DNA of 64,000 nt from Acidobacteria bacterium 13_1_20CM_3_53_8 (GTDB lineage Bacteria; Acidobacteriota; Blastocatellia; Pyrinomonadales; Pyrinomonadaceae), in contig MNJR01000017.1 of the NCBI GenBank assembly GCA_001920415.1, positions 1-64,000 on the forward strand, given 5' to 3'. Both the position numbers and the translations under genes were made by a program. Below are positions 33,699-43,047 of this stretch, piece after piece. How positions within the stretch are numbered: the stretch's first letter is position 1; each line of letters starts with the position of its first letter. Below the pieces are notes generated by a model. The model was not told the DNA's origin, did not search any database, and was given only the letters and a program-made list of their open reading frames with translations.

Positions 33699-36600
33699 AT
33701 GTCACTTTTTTACTCACTAACTTACTGGTTTAGAGCGCGGAATTTCCCACTGATTCCCCATAGTCCAAATGACCCAAGCTTGTACCCTGCGATTTATCAG
33801 CAGGTGCTCATTCCAGCACAAGAAGTAGTTAAACGGCTTGGGAACGAGGTGCTGAAATTACCGAATCTAGGGATAGCTCCACCTAAACAAGAAATCGGAT
33901 TACATATTGATCCGCTCCCGCATGTTCGCAAGCCAGACCGCCTCGTAGCGATATGCTTTTACCTGCCAAAGTTTTCTTTTCCCCCTCATATACTTTTACA
34001 ACTGCGTAATCCAAAACAAAACACCGGAAATCGGCAGCCTTCAAATCCACCTATTTTCTATTATCTTTCTCAACCCGACGCAGAAGCGGAGCTTGCAACG
34101 AAAGGATTAGCATACGTTGTCTCTACCTATGGTGGGATTTGGCTTAACCGTGACCCATATGAATTCTTTAGAAACGTCAATAACAGAAACTCTTTTACCG
34201 CTTACGGACCAATTCTGAAAAAAGACCCCGATAAGGTAAAGATGTACGATAAGTGGCCGGATGAGCCGCCACCGCTACAAACTACCGAAGGTTATTCTAT
34301 TGATCTGCTCAATGAGATGCAGCGTAGGCTTACCTTTTGTTCTAGGCTGACCTCGGGCGTACTGCCCGCACGGGCGCTGGCAGAGGTATTAAGCGCGAAG
34401 ACTTATCCCGTATCCGACGACCTGATCAATCACCTCGCGCTTCCAGACGAAACATTTGCTGATAACCCGGTCACAATCAAAATCCTTCCCGATAACAGTG
34501 CGCAACGAGGGGTTTCAAAGCAGTTTTTAGATAGCTTAAGAAGTGTGAAAAAACCGTTAGCCTTTGAGGTGGTAGCTGAAGGAGAAACCATCTACTTTCA
34601 ACTGTCTTTCGCTCCAGAAGACAGGGAACTTGTTGAGCGACAGCTTCAACTTTACTTTGAGGACTATGTGACAATTGAGCGTCCCGGATTCTTTGCTTCT
34701 AAGAAGCCTCTCCATGTTTTAGTAAGTTTACCTAGCCAAGTTTCCAACACCTCAAAGACACTTCGGGATTTTGCTGTTGACCCGTATAACCAACTCTTTA
34801 GCATTCTCTCTGGAATTACCTCAGCCGATACTGCCTGCGCCCAAATTTTGTTCGTTCCTCTTTCTAACGGGGCGGTCAATCAGGTTGCCCTTTACTTGGA
34901 AAACCACCTACCATTCGATAGTGAAGAAGCGGCAAATAAGCGTGTACGCGATCTGGAAAGAAAGCTTCCTTCTTGGTTTACAGCGGTGCGCTTGTTTAGC
35001 TCCAAGCCCGAATTACTAACGAAACTACACACCAGCTTTATTGGTCAGTACGAAACTCCTGAACAGACGTGGACTGTTGCCGAAGAATCAACGGTTCCAC
35101 AACTTGATCGGAACTTTACGGAGTGGACAATTCTTTCTACGGAAGAATTAGCCGCACTGGTTCACTTTCCGGGATCCGACATCAACTGTGACCGCTTGGA
35201 GACCGCAAGCATGAAATCAAAACTTCCTCCCGCGTTATTCACAACTGGCGAAGTGACGCTTGGCATAAGCGAGGTTCGCGGCGAGACAAAGCTCGTTACC
35301 CTTCCCGACCAAGTTCGGGATAAGCACCTCTATATTGTCGGGAAAACGGGAATGGGCAAATCCACTCTGCTCTTTAACCTCGCACTGCAAGATATTCAGC
35401 GAGGTGCTGGCATTGCGGTAATTGACCCTCACGGTGATTTAGTCGAAGAGTTACTTACCCATATCCCAAGCGAGCGCATTAACGATGCCATCTATTTTGA
35501 TGCCGCAGACCGGGAGCACCCAATCGCACTTAATATTATGAACGCCGACGGCGACGAAGAAATTGGTCGCCTTGCTGATGATTTACTGACCACGTTCAAA
35601 CGCCTGTCAAAAGATACCGGGGACAAGATGGAGTATGTCCTTACGATGACGTTTTACACGCTTCTGAGTATTCCGGGCAGCACCTTCTTGGATATTGAAT
35701 CAATGCTCTCTGACAGTGAGTTTCGAGAGAGGGTGATTGCCAAGTTGCAATCACCGCGACTGGTGCGGTTCTGGCAACAGCAATTCCACGGACTCCGGGA
35801 CGCCGTGCAACCAATCCTGACGCGCATGAGTAAGTTCTCCATGTCTCCGACTATAAGCGGGCTGCTATCCCAATCAGGAAGCGCGCTTGATTTCTATGAT
35901 GTCATTCAGGAGAAGAAAATACTGTTAGTCAATCTAGCTTCAGGCAAGATAGGTGAGCATAGCAGTATGCTTCTAGGTTCATTATTGGTCTCGCAACTGC
36001 AACTAGCGGTAATGCGGCGGGCGTACCTTGCCAAAGGTGCGCGCCATCCCTATTACCTCTACGTCGATGAGTTCCAGAATTTCACCAGCACCGCCTTTGA
36101 AAAGATTCTTTCCGAAGCTCGTAAATATCAGTTATGCCTGACACTCGCCCATCAGTTTGTTTCGCAGCTTGATGAGTCGCAACGGAAAGCAATTTTCGGC
36201 AATGTCGGGACAGCCATCATGTTCTCGCTTGGGGCCGAAGATGCTAATGCCTTGAAATACCAGATCGGAAATTACGAACCTACTGACCTGATTAACTTGC
36301 CTGAATTTGAAGCCCTATGCCGACCGGCAACCTCAGTTGCGGACACCTTCAATTTTATAACCCTCCCTCCGCCAGCACAGGCGCAGGGATTTGCCGATGA
36401 CATCATCAAGCAGACCCGCGAGAGATACGCTGCGGCCTCAGGACATCCTCATGATGCTTTAGCTTCGCAAACCAATCCCGTGCAGGTAGCTACTCCCTCA
36501 TCCGTGGAATATGCATCCTCATCAGCAGTCGATGTACCGATAAGGAAAACGAGACTACGCCCAGAGAAATCAGTTGCTAAAGAAAGCCCATCGCTAGGTC

Positions 36601-37115
36601 GCGGAGGCCAACAGCACAAGTACCTACAAGACCTAATAAAGCGAATAGCTGAATCGAAAGGATACCGAGCAATCATCGAGCAGCAGGTTCTTGGCGGTGC
36701 AGGCAGCGTAGACGTATCCCTAGAGAAAGACGAGGTGAAAATAGCTTGCGAAATATCAGTCACTTCAACTGCTGAACAGGAGGTTAAGAACGTTCAGAAG
36801 TGTCTCGCATCAGGGTATGACAAAGTGATCCTCCTTGCCCCAGATCAAAAGGCGCTTACCAAATTAAGGAAGGTAGTTGAAGGCCAGATAGAGTCGGAAA
36901 GCATGGATAATGTTATGTTCTTCCATCCCAAAGATTTTGTGGACTTCTTAGAGAAGGAAGAGGCCGAAGGATCAAACAAAGAAGAAACCGTTCGGGGCTA
37001 CAAGGTGAGAGTGAAATATACAACTCTAACTGATACTGATAAGCAAGCGCGCAAGAAAGCGATCTCGCAAGTCATTATGCAAGCGTTGCGACGTATGAAG
37101 AAGCAGGAAGAGTGA
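33699..37115 (+). CDS. Large HerA/TraG-like ATPase with C-terminal nuclease-like domain
   Basis: 1138 residues with a caggag site. Residues ~1-520 are an N-terminal domain with mixed strands and no recognised motif. The ATPase begins with HLYIVGKTGMGKSTLLFN (Walker A ~546-554) and AVIDPHGDLVEEL. Walker B is YYLYVDEFQNF (~785-795), followed by LTLAHQFVSQL. This motor core matches the 391-residue paralogue at 18546. After a linker, residues ~976-1080 look like a PD-(D/E)XK fold: GAGSVDVSL, then KIACEISVT and YDKVILLAPDQ. The usual Lys of ExK is Ser here. A DNA pump fused to a nuclease fits conjugative transfer or DNA-targeting defence. No relaxase is nearby. Confidence 0.85.
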   Translation: MSLFYSLTYWFRARNFPLIPHSPNDPSLYPAIYQQVLIPAQEVVKRLGNEVLKLPNLGIAPPKQEIGLHIDPLPHVRKPDRLVAICFYLPKFSFPPHILLQLRNPKQNTGNRQPSNPPIFYYLSQPDAEAELATKGLAYVVSTYGGIWLNRDPYEFFRNVNNRNSFTAYGPILKKDPDKVKMYDKWPDEPPPLQTTEGYSIDLLNEMQRRLTFCSRLTSGVLPARALAEVLSAKTYPVSDDLINHLALPDETFADNPVTIKILPDNSAQRGVSKQFLDSLRSVKKPLAFEVVAEGETIYFQLSFAPEDRELVERQLQLYFEDYVTIERPGFFASKKPLHVLVSLPSQVSNTSKTLRDFAVDPYNQLFSILSGITSADTACAQILFVPLSNGAVNQVALYLENHLPFDSEEAANKRVRDLERKLPSWFTAVRLFSSKPELLTKLHTSFIGQYETPEQTWTVAEESTVPQLDRNFTEWTILSTEELAALVHFPGSDINCDRLETASMKSKLPPALFTTGEVTLGISEVRGETKLVTLPDQVRDKHLYIVGKTGMGKSTLLFNLALQDIQRGAGIAVIDPHGDLVEELLTHIPSERINDAIYFDAADREHPIALNIMNADGDEEIGRLADDLLTTFKRLSKDTGDKMEYVLTMTFYTLLSIPGSTFLDIESMLSDSEFRERVIAKLQSPRLVRFWQQQFHGLRDAVQPILTRMSKFSMSPTISGLLSQSGSALDFYDVIQEKKILLVNLASGKIGEHSSMLLGSLLVSQLQLAVMRRAYLAKGARHPYYLYVDEFQNFTSTAFEKILSEARKYQLCLTLAHQFVSQLDESQRKAIFGNVGTAIMFSLGAEDANALKYQIGNYEPTDLINLPEFEALCRPATSVADTFNFITLPPPAQAQGFADDIIKQTRERYAAASGHPHDALASQTNPVQVATPSSVEYASSSAVDVPIRKTRLRPEKSVAKESPSLGRGGQQHKYLQDLIKRIAESKGYRAIIEQQVLGGAGSVDVSLEKDEVKIACEISVTSTAEQEVKNVQKCLASGYDKVILLAPDQKALTKLRKVVEGQIESESMDNVMFFHPKDFVDFLEKEEAEGSNKEETVRGYKVRVKYTTLTDTDKQARKKAISQVIMQALRRMKKQEE

Positions 37116-37206
37116 ACCGCAACTATGTCGCCCTGCATCATAGTATCGGCGGACATCAGGAACTCATAGGGACAGCATCTCATAACTCAAGGATGGAGGA
37201 AGTGAC

Positions 37207-38727
37207 ATGTCGGTCAAGAAGTTTGTAGCCCCAGAAGGAAAGCGCGTCGGCATCTGGATTCGTGTCTCCACGGAAGATCAGGCAACAGGAGATAGCCCCG
37301 AGCACCATGAGCAGCGCGCCCGTTATTATGCTGAAGTGAAGAGTTGGCAGGTTGTTGAAGTCTATCACCTTGAAGCCGTGAGCGGTAAGGCAGTCATTGA
37401 ACTTCCTGAAGCGCGGCGAATGCTCACCGACATTAAGTCAGGTCACATCACTGGCCTTATCTTTTCCAAGCTCGCGCGGCTTGCGAGGAATACTAGAGAG
37501 CTTTTGGACTTTGCAGACATCTTCCGACAATACGACGCAGACTTGATCTCTCTTCAAGAATCTATTGACACTTCCACTCCTGCCGGACGCCTGTTCTACA
37601 CCATGATTGCGGCGATGGCGCAGTGGGAGCGCGAAGAGATCGCGGAGCGTGTTGCAGCAAGCGTCCCCATTCGAGCAAAACTCGGAAAGCCCCTGGGAGG
37701 AGCAGCTCCCTTCGGCTATGAATGGAAAGACCGGAAGCTCGTGCCGCACCCCGAGGAAGCGCCGATTAGAAAGCGCATCTATGATCTCTTCCTAGAGCAC
37801 CGAAGGAAGAAGACCGTAGCACGACTCTTGAACGACGCGGGCTATCGGACGCGTACCGGAGCACACTTTTCCGACACGACTGTTGACCGTCTGCTTCGTG
37901 ACCCGATTGCCAAAGGACAGCGGCGCACAAATTATACAAAGAGTCTGGGCGATAAGAGGCGCTGGGTCTTGAAGGACAAAGAGGATTGGGTATGGAGCGA
38001 GGTCGAGCCGATCATCTCCGATGAGATATGGAAGCAGTGCAACTATATCCTCGACCAGCAAAAGCAGAGTCCGCGGCATTCGGCTAAAAAGCCAGTGCAG
38101 CTATTCGCGGGGGTCGCGTACTGTCATTGCGGCTCAAAGATGTACGTTCCGTCGAACACGCCGAAATACGTTTGCTTCACCTGCCGCAACAAACTGCCAA
38201 TCACCGATCTTGAAAGTATCTTTCACGAGCAGCTCAAGGGATTCTTTTTCTCAACGGACGACCTTACACATTGTATTCAGGAAACTGACCGTACGATTCA
38301 GGAGAAACGAGAATTGCTCCAAACACTCGAAGGCAAGCACCGGAAGCTCAAAGGCGATATGGACAGAGTGATGCGGCTCTACCTTGACGGCAACATCAGC
38401 GGCGAGGGGTTCCGTCTCCAGTACCAGCCGCTCGAAGAGCAGGTCAAACAGCTTGAAGACCAAATACCGCAGATTCAAGGTGAGGTGGATTTCTTGACCA
38501 TTCAATACCTGTCGAGCGATCAAATCCTAACTGACGCCCGGGACATCTATTCGAGGTGGCAAGAGCTTGAACAGAACGAGAAGCGGCAGATCATCGAAAA
38601 CACTGTAGAAAAGATAGTTATCGGCAAAGACGATGTTACGATTGAACTCGGTTACCTTCCTCCTTCCCTCGAATTAGTGGCAAATGAGCAACGCAACTTC
38701 AAGGATTCATCGCGGCGGCGAGCATAA
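37207..38727 (+). CDS. Large serine recombinase at the island edge (probable island integrase)
   Basis: 506 residues. Ser nucleophile in [14 protein letters not shown] (~20); [20 protein letters not shown] and [12 protein letters not shown] complete the catalytic domain. The recombinase domain follows (~155-280). The zinc ribbon is CHCGSKMYV and CFTCRNK, then a coiled coil (~365-440) and a closing strand region [17 protein letters not shown]. The crossover dinucleotide lies in codons 498-499. The last eight residues are comM antisense sequence and cannot be native. Joined to the left end of the island, the frame runs on into the HTH ORF at 3066. It is the natural integrase of the comM insertion. 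Whether the truncated form is active is unknown. Confidence 0.93.
   Translation: MSVKKFVAPEGKRVGIWIRVSTEDQATGDSPEHHEQRARYYAEVKSWQVVEVYHLEAVSGKAVIELPEARRMLTDIKSGHITGLIFSKLARLARNTRELLDFADIFRQYDADLISLQESIDTSTPAGRLFYTMIAAMAQWEREEIAERVAASVPIRAKLGKPLGGAAPFGYEWKDRKLVPHPEEAPIRKRIYDLFLEHRRKKTVARLLNDAGYRTRTGAHFSDTTVDRLLRDPIAKGQRRTNYTKSLGDKRRWVLKDKEDWVWSEVEPIISDEIWKQCNYILDQQKQSPRHSAKKPVQLFAGVAYCHCGSKMYVPSNTPKYVCFTCRNKLPITDLESIFHEQLKGFFFSTDDLTHCIQETDRTIQEKRELLQTLEGKHRKLKGDMDRVMRLYLDGNISGEGFRLQYQPLEEQVKQLEDQIPQIQGEVDFLTIQYLSSDQILTDARDIYSRWQELEQNEKRQIIENTVEKIVIGKDDVTIELGYLPPSLELVANEQRNFKDSSRRRA
38682..38716. other. Right island attachment junction
   Basis: Island sequence ends gagcaacgcaactt and meets comM at CA 38700-38701 (aaggattcat follows). 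The arm GCAACGCA is the inverted counterpart of the left arm. The recombinase gene crosses the junction. Confidence 0.75.
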
Positions 38728-39781
38728 ACGATGCCGGAAAGGTGAGCGACATTGAAGCACGGCTTATAGTCACGCGCTGGTCTTCAAGCGGCTGGCGCAA
38801 AACTTCCAGGACGCTTCTATCAAACTCCGGCAACTCGTCTAAAAAGAGAACGCCGTGATGAGCGAGTGAGACTTCGCCGGGACGGGGCACAGCGCCTCCG
38901 CCTATCAAACCCGCGTCGCTGATTGTGTGATGAGGCGAGCGAAAAGGTCTTTCGGTGACAAGCCCCGTGCGCCCTGTCAACCCTGCGACCGAATGAATCT
39001 TTGTTAATTCAAGCGCGGCCTCGAATTCCAGTGGAGGCAAGATGGTCGGCAATCGTTTCGCAAGCATGGTCTTGCCCGATCCGGGCGGGCCTATAAGAAG
39101 AATGTTATGACTGCCTGCGCTCGCAACTTCGAGCGCGCGTTTCGCTGTCAACTGCCCGCGCACTTCACGAAAATCAACAGCGTGGTGATCGTCGTGCTTG
39201 AGCAGTTCGGACGGATCAACCGTGATAGGCGCGGGCGCAATCTGCGAACGCAAAGCCGCAATCAAATCAACCGCGCCGCGCAAATCCGCGACCCCATAAA
39301 CGCTCACGCCCGCGACGACCGCAGCCTCTTTCGCGTTCTCTTCAGGAAGCAGCAGAAATTTTATGCCAGAGTTTCGGGCAAGTATTGCTATCGAAAGTGC
39401 TCCGCGAATCGCTCGCACGCGACCGTCCAGCGATAACTCTCCGACCGATAGCATGTCCGTCAAATTTTCCGCTTCGCTCAAATCGCCGTTCGCGCCCAGG
39501 ATGCCGAGCGCGATTGGCAGATCGAAACTAGCGCCCTCTTTCCTGATGTCTGCGGGCGCTAAATTTATAGTGGTCTTGTGAAACGGGAAGAAGAAGGCGC
39601 AGTTGGTTATCGCCGCTCGTATTCGCTCGCGCGATTCGCGCACGGCCAGATCGGGCAGGCCGACGATTGTTACTGACGATGGCGAGTCGGATTCTCCGCG
39701 CGCCGGTGTCAGGTCAACTTCAATGTCAACCAGGTCTGCGTCAATGCCGTAAACGGCTGCCGACTGTGTTCTAAACAGCAT
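38700..39781 (-). pseudogene. comM: comM (YifB-family Mg-chelatase-like AAA ATPase), N-terminal fragment
   Basis: About 360 codons from the ATG at 39781 end at a stop created by the insertion just after FMLAAAMNP. The N-terminal ChlI domain ([20 protein letters not shown] with near matches, [17 protein letters not shown]) and the Walker A ([18 protein letters not shown]) plus Walker B region ([11 protein letters not shown]) remain. The missing C-terminal third is at 2572-3057. Known role of ComM: hexameric helicase for branch migration in natural transformation. The gene is interrupted here. comM is also a known island insertion hotspot in other bacteria, such as AbaR islands in Acinetobacter. 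Confidence 0.93.
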
Positions 39782-39849
39782 GAGGCCGCTCCAAAAATTA
39801 GGATTGGAGAGAAGAGGGTGAGTGTCTCAATGAAAAAGCTGATGAGACG

Positions 39850-40449
39850 TTAATGAGGGTTGCTGCTTCTGTTTGTCTCAGGCGCGAAATCCAGCCCGTG
39901 ATGATCGGCTCTGATTCTGGTACGGCCTCGCTCCGTACCGTTAATCACTAGGACGATTTCGCAGGTCAGGCTCTCGCCCTGATTCATCTCGATTGTGAAA
40001 GGGAGAACTGCTCCCTTCTTCTTTAATGAGATTGTTTGCGTGTTGCCGAGTTGTGTGGGACTAACCGCGTGCCCGTCCTGCTCTATGGCGAACACTTTTA
40101 TTTCGAGCGTCTGGTCTTCTGCGAACGGTTTTAGTTGAAATGCAAGATAGCTCTCGAACTTCTGCTCCTGATGGTTGTTGAAGATAGCCAGATGAAGGTC
40201 TTGGCCGACGACGCGCACGGCTGTGGGCGGCAACGTCCTGTTTCTCTGCGGAGCAAGGTTGCTCCACTCGCCTTCTGGCATGCCTACATGAGACAGGTTG
40301 ATGTTAGTGACCGCAGGGTTCGTTATAGGGTTAGGCTGAAGGATACTCATCCCATCGCTGCTGGGATGGGTGATGCTTTGCCCAAGTGCCAAGCCCGCGC
40401 ACAGAAAGAGCGTTGACAAAATAGAGATCAGGAAAACAGCACGGGGCAT
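39850..40449 (-). CDS. Secreted beta-rich protein of unknown function
   Basis: 199 residues from the ATG at 40449, which follows aaggagga; the longer frame to 40542 lacks a site. A signal peptide (FLISILSTLFLCAGLALGQ) is followed by a Ser/Pro-rich stretch and an extracytoplasmic domain of strands (LHLAIFNNHQEQKFESYLAF, TLEIKVFAIEQDG, CEIVLVINGTERGRTRI). No family is recognised. It follows comM on the same strand and lies upstream of a palindromic repeat. Confidence 0.7.
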   Translation of the reverse strand: MPRAVFLISILSTLFLCAGLALGQSITHPSSDGMSILQPNPITNPAVTNINLSHVGMPEGEWSNLAPQRNRTLPPTAVRVVGQDLHLAIFNNHQEQKFESYLAFQLKPFAEDQTLEIKVFAIEQDGHAVSPTQLGNTQTISLKKKGAVLPFTIEMNQGESLTCEIVLVINGTERGRTRIRADHHGLDFAPETNRSSNPH

Positions 40450-40597
40450 GAGGGCTTCCTCCTTTGACCTTGGACTCGCGCTCGGAAGTCTAACAAAGAA
40501 ACCGTATAGAAATAAATCTTTTTTGAGAGAGCGCGGCCACACCTCTCGTCAAACTTGAAATTTCGAGAGAAGCGCCATTGGCCGCTATTCATTAACA

Positions 40598-40760
40598 AAC
40601 GTGAGTTCGATATAAGCCAAAGGAAAGATAAGAGAACGAATTATCCACGCGCATCACACGAAGCTGCACGAAAAGAGCTAATCGTTTCGTGTGGTTTAGT
40701 GTGATGCGCGTGGATGATTCATTTCTTTCATCTCTTCCTCTCCTATATCGAACTCATGTT
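40598..40760. repeat. Dispersed palindromic repeat (CACACGAA family), intact copy
   Basis: Outer arms 40598-40614 and 40744-40760 (TCGATATA core) and inner arms around tccacgcgcatcacac and its mirror gtgatgcgcgtgga. Same family as 2247-2555 and 58936-59006. Together with the terminator at 40790-40833 it fills most of the gap between the secreted-protein gene and mltD. No gene. Confidence 0.85.
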
Positions 40761-40789
40761 AACAAAGGCTCGACTGCTCTAAGAAAAAG

Positions 40790-40833
40790 AGAGCGGGCGC
40801 ACTTTCGATTTCGGTTGAAAGCGCGCCCGCTCT
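40790..40833 (-). terminator. Intrinsic terminator of the mltD-like gene
   Basis: GC-rich arms (agagcgggcgc and mirror, extending to 40806 and 40817) with a 10-base loop, followed on the minus strand by tttttctta. Confidence 0.8.
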
Positions 40834-40869
40834 TCTCTCTAAATAAAACCCGCTTGGGGCTTCTTACTT

Positions 40870-42681
40870 TTATCTGCGACGGCGCGGCGCAGGCGCGCTC
40901 TGCTGTTGTTGCGGCGCAGACGCTGGAAGGATTATTACCTGCCCGGCCTGCAATGTCGTGTCGGGCGTCATGCCATTCAAGCGAGCGACTTCATCCGCAG
41001 AAACACGATTGGCTTGAGCTATCTTCGCAATCGTGTCGCCCGCGCGCGCTTTCACTGTACGCGGCCCAGACTGTGCAGTTGCATCTGTGTTCGCATGAGC
41101 GCGCGTGTAAATCGTTGAACGTACATTGTTGTTAGGCACGACCACTCTGTTAGTAGCACTTGTGTCCGCACCGCCGTTCATCTGCTGAAGCACGGCTAGG
41201 CTTGTGCCAGTGCGCTCGGCCACTGCCTGCAAATCTTCGCCCGGCGCAATCGTCATCATGCGCGCGGTCTCGCGCCTATCAAGCGGCACGCGACGCAATA
41301 GAGCCTGAAGCTGTCTGGCTTTGCCAGCCGGAATCAGAATGTTGGCAGCCTCTCCGCGCGGCGTGATGTCGCGCCTGAGTTGCGGGTTGAGTTCGCGCAA
41401 AGCCGCGACGCTCGTATCCGCTATGTCTGCAATCAACTGCAAGCTCGTTGCCGAAGGAACTTTCACCACATCGTAAGCGAGCGGCGAGTCTGGGCGTATG
41501 CCTCGGAAGCCATAACGATCCGGCTGCTTCGCAATCAATATGGTCGCCAGAATGTTCGGCACATAGTTGCGCGTCTCCTGCGCTATGTACGGATAGATAG
41601 CCCAGAAGCTTGCAGTGCCCGCCTGCTGAATGGCTCGGTCAACGTTGCCCTCGCCAGTGTTGTAAGCGGCCATGGCAAGTTCCCAGTTGCCGTTGTAGCG
41701 ATTGGCTAGCCACTTCAAATAGTGTGCGGATGCGCGCGTAGATTGCTCTATGCTGTTGCGCTCGTCAACCCAGGCAGTCTGGCGAAGACCGTACTGGCGG
41801 CCAGTGCCGGGCACGAACTGCCACAGGCCGGAAGCTGCCGCCGATGAAAACGCCATAGGACGCCACGCGCTCTCTACCTGACCCAGCCAAGCTATATCTT
41901 CGGGCACGCCCTCTTCGCGGAAAATTCTTCGCGCCATTCTCATGTAGCGACCCGAACGGCGAAGACCCGTCTCCATAGTGGAGCGACCGCGACCCTGATA
42001 GTAGTTTATGAACTGCTGTATGAGCGGGTTGATCGTGAAGTTGAAATCAATGGCGCTTCTGGCCTGACCAAGCGCGGCCAAATCTTCTGGATTGACGTTC
42101 TGCTCTTCAGGTGTCAGGACGAGTTTTGCCAGATCGTCTAGCGGCGATGGCTCAAACTTTTGTTGACGGAAGCCAGCCTCGCGCGGCTGCTGCGTCGTCT
42201 GCTCTGAAGTTCTTATACGTCCAGTGCCAGTTGTGCCGGGCGCTGGCTGTTGCTGCGTGCTCGCAGCATTGTTCTGCGCGATGAGCGCGGTTGTGTTCAC
42301 AGCAGTCTGCGCCACAGTGGATTGCGCAGTCGGAACTTCAAGACGATAGATTCTTTCGACGAGTTCCAGGTAGTAAGTCTGAAGGCGCTGGCTTGAGCGC
42401 ACGTCCAAACCGGATTCAAGGATTGAATCAACGGCCTTGTCAAATTCGTCGCGAGCCTGATCCAGGCGATTGTCATCAAGGTTAAGCTGACCTTGCTTGA
42501 AATGGCGCTCGGCACTCTCGATTATCTGAGTGACGCGCGGGTCGTTTCGCTCAATCTCGTTGGGCGTGTTGCGCAAAGAGGGAGCGGCTGGAACCTGCGC
42601 ACGAATGGAAGCTGCGGGCGCGACTAAAGTTATAAATAAGATGGCGCGGAATAATGAACGGGGGAAGCTCGTTGTCATCAA
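40870..42681 (-). CDS. mltD: MltD-like membrane-bound lytic transglycosylase
   Basis: 603 residues with a signal peptide (SLFRAILFITLVAPAASIRA). A helical, Gln-rich region precedes the SLT domain at ~250-380: EDIAWLGQVESAWRPMAFS carries the catalytic Glu (~269), then AASGLWQFVPGTGRQYGL and LAMAAYNTGEGNVDRAI. Two or three LysM-type repeats follow (DLQAVAERTGTSLAVLQQMN; VKARAGDTIAKIAQANRVSA, plus VILPAS). The C-terminus is Arg-rich (PAPRRRR). It cleaves peptidoglycan glycan strands to form anhydro-muropeptides. Homologues act in wall turnover. No lipobox is clear, so it may be soluble in the periplasm. Confidence 0.9.
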   Translation of the reverse strand: MMTTSFPRSLFRAILFITLVAPAASIRAQVPAAPSLRNTPNEIERNDPRVTQIIESAERHFKQGQLNLDDNRLDQARDEFDKAVDSILESGLDVRSSQRLQTYYLELVERIYRLEVPTAQSTVAQTAVNTTALIAQNNAASTQQQPAPGTTGTGRIRTSEQTTQQPREAGFRQQKFEPSPLDDLAKLVLTPEEQNVNPEDLAALGQARSAIDFNFTINPLIQQFINYYQGRGRSTMETGLRRSGRYMRMARRIFREEGVPEDIAWLGQVESAWRPMAFSSAAASGLWQFVPGTGRQYGLRQTAWVDERNSIEQSTRASAHYLKWLANRYNGNWELAMAAYNTGEGNVDRAIQQAGTASFWAIYPYIAQETRNYVPNILATILIAKQPDRYGFRGIRPDSPLAYDVVKVPSATSLQLIADIADTSVAALRELNPQLRRDITPRGEAANILIPAGKARQLQALLRRVPLDRRETARMMTIAPGEDLQAVAERTGTSLAVLQQMNGGADTSATNRVVVPNNNVRSTIYTRAHANTDATAQSGPRTVKARAGDTIAKIAQANRVSADEVARLNGMTPDTTLQAGQVIILPASAPQQQQSAPAPRRRR

Positions 42682-43047
42682 TCGTCGTTCTCCTTAACGA
42701 AATCTCAGGGCGAAACCACGACGCCGACTCAAACCGACTGAGCCTCGGCAAGCGGCCTCCGAAAATCACAACGCGAGGGATATTGAAAAGTTCCTTTATT
42801 AGGTTGACTCCGCGCGTGGCGACAAGCTAGAAAGCTTGGCAGAGCCAACAGTTAGCGGAGATTATCACACGCTTTCGCGGGGTGTCAAACCGTTCTCTAC
42901 CTGAAATAGAGGGCGAAGCAGTGAGGTTTTCCACTGAAAACCGTTTCGCGTCAAAAGATAAAGATGCTCGGAAAGGGCAGCGGGTTGCGCCCCTCTGTGA
43001 AGAAAATCGAGCCGCCTAACTGTTGAAATAGTTAATGAAAGCGTCCC
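42682..43047. other. Noncoding interval, mltD promoter side
   Basis: About 366 bp between the mltD start and the lon stop. I see no gene, RNA gene or strong hairpin. The stretch next to 42682 should hold the mltD promoter. Confidence 0.4.

Larger units (their letters stand above)
3058..38699. mobile_element. 35.6 kb genomic island integrated in comM by a serine recombinase
   Basis: Both boundaries are fixed by the broken comM gene. Joining 38700-39781 to 2572-3057 on the minus strand restores the frame across an AAMNP-CPCG stretch, with only a two-base overlap. A large serine recombinase ends at the right junction. The island contains a second large serine recombinase, two tyrosine-recombinase remnants, an RHS toxin module, a TIR protein, ATPases and many small proteins. 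Parts at 21.8-33 kb are more AT-rich than the flanks, and the core-genome palindromes seen outside it are absent. It is probably a composite of several acquisitions. I see no relaxase and no complete type IV secretion set, so transfer mode is unknown. Confidence 0.9.

Noticed and set aside
3058-38699. Full conjugative element
   Set aside because: Two TraG/HerA-like ATPases are present, but I find no relaxase, VirB4 or pilus genes, so conjugation is not supported.
3058-38699. Prophage
   Set aside because: No capsid, terminase, portal or tail genes are visible; DUF932 and recombinases alone are not enough.
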